A DNA stretch of 64,000 nucleotides, taken from assembly GCF_022387135.1 (NCBI RefSeq), contig NZ_CP092462.1, positions 3,844,001 through 3,908,000 on the forward strand. The letters run 5' to 3'. Positions within the stretch are counted from its first letter, which is position 1. Every line of letters starts with the position of its first letter. The notes under the pieces are model-generated. The model was not told the origin of the DNA and did not search any database. It was given only the letters and a program-made list of their open reading frames with translations. The DNA is from Comamonas sp. B21-038. Its GTDB lineage: Bacteria > Pseudomonadota > Gammaproteobacteria > Burkholderiales > Burkholderiaceae_C. Shown one piece after another: positions 61,344 through 64,000 of this stretch. The translations under genes were made by a program, and so were the position numbers.

Positions 61344-63290
61344 ATGTCAACGACATTTCCCAAGCTATTGCTGCAGCACGCTGCCCAGCGGCCCCAGGCC
61401 GCAGCATTGCGTGAAAAGGAATACGGCATTTGGCAGAGCTACAGCTGGTCCGCGTTGGCCGAGATGGTCGCCAAGATCGCCGCAGGCCTGTCGCAAGCGG
61501 GCCTGGCGCGCGGCGAGCACCTGGTGCTGATGGGTGCCAACCGTCCCCGGCTTTACGCCAGCATGCTGGCCGCCCAGTCGATAGGCGCCATCCCTGTGCC
61601 GCTCTACCAGGATGCGGTGGCGGCCGAATGCGTTTTCCCGCTGAACAATGCCGAGGTGCGCTTTTGCCTGGTCGAAGACCAGGAGCAGGTCGACAAGCTG
61701 CTGGAGCTGCGCGAGCACTGCCCGCAGATCAGCCACATCTACTACGACGACCCTCGGGGGCTGCGCAACTACGAAGAGCCCGGCCTGGCCTCGCTCGACA
61801 GCCTGATCGCCAGCGGCGCGGGCTTTGTGGCGGCCCACCCCGGCTGGTTCCAGCAGCAGGTCGAGGCCACGAACAACGGCGATGTGGCGGCGATGTTCTT
61901 CACCTCCGGCACCACCGGCAACCCCAAGGGCGTGGTGCACACCCACCGCTCGCTGCTGGAAAGCGCCTCGGCCGGCGCCGAGTTTGAGAAGCTCGGCCAT
62001 GGCGAGGAAGTGCTGGCCTACCTGCCCCCGGCCTGGATCGGGCAGAACATCTTCAGCTACTCGCAATGGCTGGCCTGCGGCTATGTGGTGAACTGCCCCG
62101 AGTCCAACGCCACCGTGCAGATCGACCTCAAGGAAGTCGGCCCCACCTACTACTTTGCACCACCGCGCGTGTTTGAAGGCATCCTCACCAGCGTGATGAT
62201 CCGCATGGAGGACGCGGGCCTCATCAAGCGCAAGATGTTCCACCACTTCATGGCGGTGGCCAAGCGCGTGGGCCCGGCGCTGCGCGATGGCAAGCCGGTG
62301 AGCCTGCTCGACAAGATCAGCTACAAGCTCGGCGACCTGATGGTGTTTGGCCCGCTGCGCAACAACATGGGCTTCAGCCGCGTGCGCGTGGCCTATACGG
62401 CCGGTGAGGCGATCGGCCCCGATCTGTTCAGCTTCTTCCGCTCCATCGGCATCAACCTCAAGCAGCTCTACGGCTCGACCGAGACCGCCGTGTTCGTCTG
62501 CATCCAGCCCGACAACCAGGTGTTTGCCGATACCGTGGGCAATCCGATTCGCGGCGTCGAGATCAAGATGGCCGAGAACGGCGAGATCCTGGTCAAATCG
62601 CCCGGCCTCCTGAAGGAGTACTACAAAAACCCCAAGGCGACCGCCGAGGTGCTGAGCGAGGACGGCTGGTACCACACCAGCGATGCCGGCTTCATGGACA
62701 AGAGCGGCCAGCTCAAGATCATCGACCGCGTCAAGGACGTGGGCCGCTTGAAGGGCGGCAGCAACGACGGCGCGATGTTTGCGCCCAAGTATGTCGAGAA
62801 CAAGCTCAAGTTCTTCCCCTTCATCAAGGAGGCCGTGGCGCTGGGTGATGGGCGCGAGAAGGTCTGCGCGATGATCAACATCGACTTCGAGGCCGTCGGC
62901 AACTGGGCCGAGCGCCAGAACCTGCCTTACGCCGGCTACACCGACCTGGCGCAAAAGCCGCAGGTCTACACCTTGATCCAGAACTGCGTCGAGAAGGTCA
63001 ATGCCGACCTGGCCACCGATGCGATGCTGGCCGGCAGCCAGGTGACGCGCTTCCTGATCCTGCACAAGGAGCTCGATGCCGATGACGGCGAGCTGACCCG
63101 GACCAACAAGGTGCGCCGAGGCTTCATCGCCGACAAGTACGGCGTGCTGGTCGATGCGCTCTACGCCGGGCGTAGCGAGCAGTTCATCGAGACCCAGGTG
63201 AAGTTCGAAGACGGCCGTACCGGCAGCGTCAGCGCCACCTTGAAGATCGCCGACGCCAAGACCTTTGCACCGCTGAAGTCGGTTGCCTGA
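61344..63290 (+). CDS. AMP-dependent fatty-acid/aryl-CoA ligase
   Basis: 648 aa with AGGAG 9 bases before the ATG. The adenylate-forming motifs are present: the P-loop TSGTTGNPKGVVHTH (about residue 190), YGSTETAVF, DGWYHTSDAGFMDKSGQLKI and the terminal catalytic-Lys region. It activates a carboxylic acid to acyl-CoA via acyl-AMP. Position before a livG-type gene repeats an arrangement seen in many Betaproteobacteria, where the ligase precedes a branched-chain ABC transporter set. The substrate may be a long-chain or aromatic acid. Confidence 0.9.
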   Translation: MSTTFPKLLLQHAAQRPQAAALREKEYGIWQSYSWSALAEMVAKIAAGLSQAGLARGEHLVLMGANRPRLYASMLAAQSIGAIPVPLYQDAVAAECVFPLNNAEVRFCLVEDQEQVDKLLELREHCPQISHIYYDDPRGLRNYEEPGLASLDSLIASGAGFVAAHPGWFQQQVEATNNGDVAAMFFTSGTTGNPKGVVHTHRSLLESASAGAEFEKLGHGEEVLAYLPPAWIGQNIFSYSQWLACGYVVNCPESNATVQIDLKEVGPTYYFAPPRVFEGILTSVMIRMEDAGLIKRKMFHHFMAVAKRVGPALRDGKPVSLLDKISYKLGDLMVFGPLRNNMGFSRVRVAYTAGEAIGPDLFSFFRSIGINLKQLYGSTETAVFVCIQPDNQVFADTVGNPIRGVEIKMAENGEILVKSPGLLKEYYKNPKATAEVLSEDGWYHTSDAGFMDKSGQLKIIDRVKDVGRLKGGSNDGAMFAPKYVENKLKFFPFIKEAVALGDGREKVCAMINIDFEAVGNWAERQNLPYAGYTDLAQKPQVYTLIQNCVEKVNADLATDAMLAGSQVTRFLILHKELDADDGELTRTNKVRRGFIADKYGVLVDALYAGRSEQFIETQVKFEDGRTGSVSATLKIADAKTFAPLKSVA

Positions 63291-63315
63291 GCGCCCAGCC
63301 AAGAGAAAGCCACCC

Positions 63316-64000
63316 ATGAGCAAAAAAATCGGTGACGTCATTCTGGACATCAAGAACATCAGCCTGCGCTTTGGCGGCGTCAAGGCGCTGACGGATATCT
63401 CCTTCAACGTCAGGGAGCATGAGATCCGCTCCATCATCGGCCCCAACGGCGCGGGCAAGAGCTCCATGCTCAACTGCATCAACGGCGTCTACACGCCCTC
63501 CGAAGGCGCGATCAGCTTTCGCGGCCAGACCTTTGCGCACATGAACAGCCGCCAGGTGGCGGAAATGGGTGTGGCCCGCACCTTCCAGAACCTGGCGCTG
63601 TTCAAGGGCATGAGCGTGATCGACAACATCATGACCGGCCGCAACCTGCAGATCAAAAGCAACCTGCTGATGCAGGCGCTGCGCCTGGGCCCGGCCCAGC
63701 GCGAGGAGATCCAGCAGCGCGAGTTTGTCGAGCACATCATCGACTTTCTGGAGATCCAGGCCTACCGCAAAACGCCCGTGGGCCAGCTGCCCTACGGCCT
63801 GCAAAAGCGGGTCGACCTGGGCCGCGCGCTGGCGATGGAGCCCAAGGTGCTGCTGCTCGATGAGCCGATGGCCGGCATGAACGTCGAGGAAAAGCAGGAC
63901 ATGTGCCGCTTCATCCTCGATGTGAACGACGAGTTCGGCACCACCATCGTGCTGATCGAGCACGACATGGGCGTGGTGATGGACATCTCCGACCGCGTGG
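63316..64000 (+). CDS. livG: Branched-chain amino acid-type ABC transporter ATP-binding protein (cut by window)
   Basis: About 228 residues are seen. Walker A is IGPNGAGKSSMLNCINGVYT, the Q-loop RTFQNLALFKGM, the LSGGQ-like signature appears as LPYGLQKRVDLGRALA, Walker B is VLLLDEPMAG and the switch His lies in LIEHDMGVVM. The LPYG-Q-KRVDLGRALA wording marks the LivG/LivF group. It is 25 bp downstream of the acyl-CoA ligase and continues past the edge; livF/livH/livM are expected next. Confidence 0.9.
   Translation, partial: MSKKIGDVILDIKNISLRFGGVKALTDISFNVREHEIRSIIGPNGAGKSSMLNCINGVYTPSEGAISFRGQTFAHMNSRQVAEMGVARTFQNLALFKGMSVIDNIMTGRNLQIKSNLLMQALRLGPAQREEIQQREFVEHIIDFLEIQAYRKTPVGQLPYGLQKRVDLGRALAMEPKVLLLDEPMAGMNVEEKQDMCRFILDVNDEFGTTIVLIEHDMGVVMDISDRV

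Noticed and set aside
1..64000. CRISPR arrays, tRNA/rRNA genes, transposases, prophage
   Set aside because: None seen on reading both strands.

Overview
The window looks like chromosomal DNA from a high-GC betaproteobacterium, most likely family Comamonadaceae and probably Comamonas or a close relative. This is an inference from codon use, a czcCBA/czcRS and cadA/cadR metal island, Amn, an SrkA-type kinase, an XrtH exosortase locus and an acyl-CoA ligase followed by livG. No rRNA, tRNA, CRISPR array, IS element or phage was found.

Layout. 0-9 kb: a TetR regulator divergent from a FabF-type ketosynthase, two small unknown genes, an RtcB-type RNA ligase with a structured leader, a methyltransferase and several small unknowns, including a zinc-ribbon/TPR protein. 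9-21 kb: a metal-resistance island. It holds a Zn/Cd/Pb P-type ATPase divergent from its MerR-type regulator, then czcCBA reading left, divergent from a response regulator and sensor kinase. 21-25.4 kb: degraded secreted surface proteins with a shared C-terminal anchor, interrupted by a MarR gene and a HEAT-repeat gene. 25.4-41 kb: housekeeping genes, namely an acetyltransferase, dtd, a CDF transporter, dbpA, amn, a tannase-family lipoprotein, purT, 3-hydroxyacyl-CoA dehydrogenase, an HpaI-type aldolase, ohrR-ohr, srkA and an MFS transporter.

40.4-46.2 kb is an exosortase-H locus: XrtH, its associated membrane protein and a 1408-aa DUF11-repeat protein with an IPTL-like C-terminal sorting tail. 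htpG follows, behind a good heat-shock promoter. 49.4-55.0 kb is a tightly packed six-gene operon that resembles a chaperone-usher pilus system but does not match a classical one. It has a beta-barrel protein with an extra C-terminal Ig-like domain, three pilin-like secreted proteins with a common C-terminal signature, a further small secreted protein and a PapD-like chaperone. This is the best candidate for an undescribed system here.

55-64 kb: an amidase, a protein made of three tandem HTH/Myb-like repeats, an RluF-type pseudouridine synthase with a long RGD-rich tail, a small lipoprotein, a Crp/Fnr regulator, a DUF4822-like protein, an acyl-CoA-binding protein, an acyl-CoA ligase and the start of livG.

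Regulatory sites supported by sequence are a MerR-type 19-bp-spacer promoter at cadA, a CzcR/CusR-like box between czcC and czcR with a second copy at 21.7 kb, a large palindrome at ohrR, a sigma-32-type promoter at htpG, and an operator-like palindrome over the rtcB -10 box.
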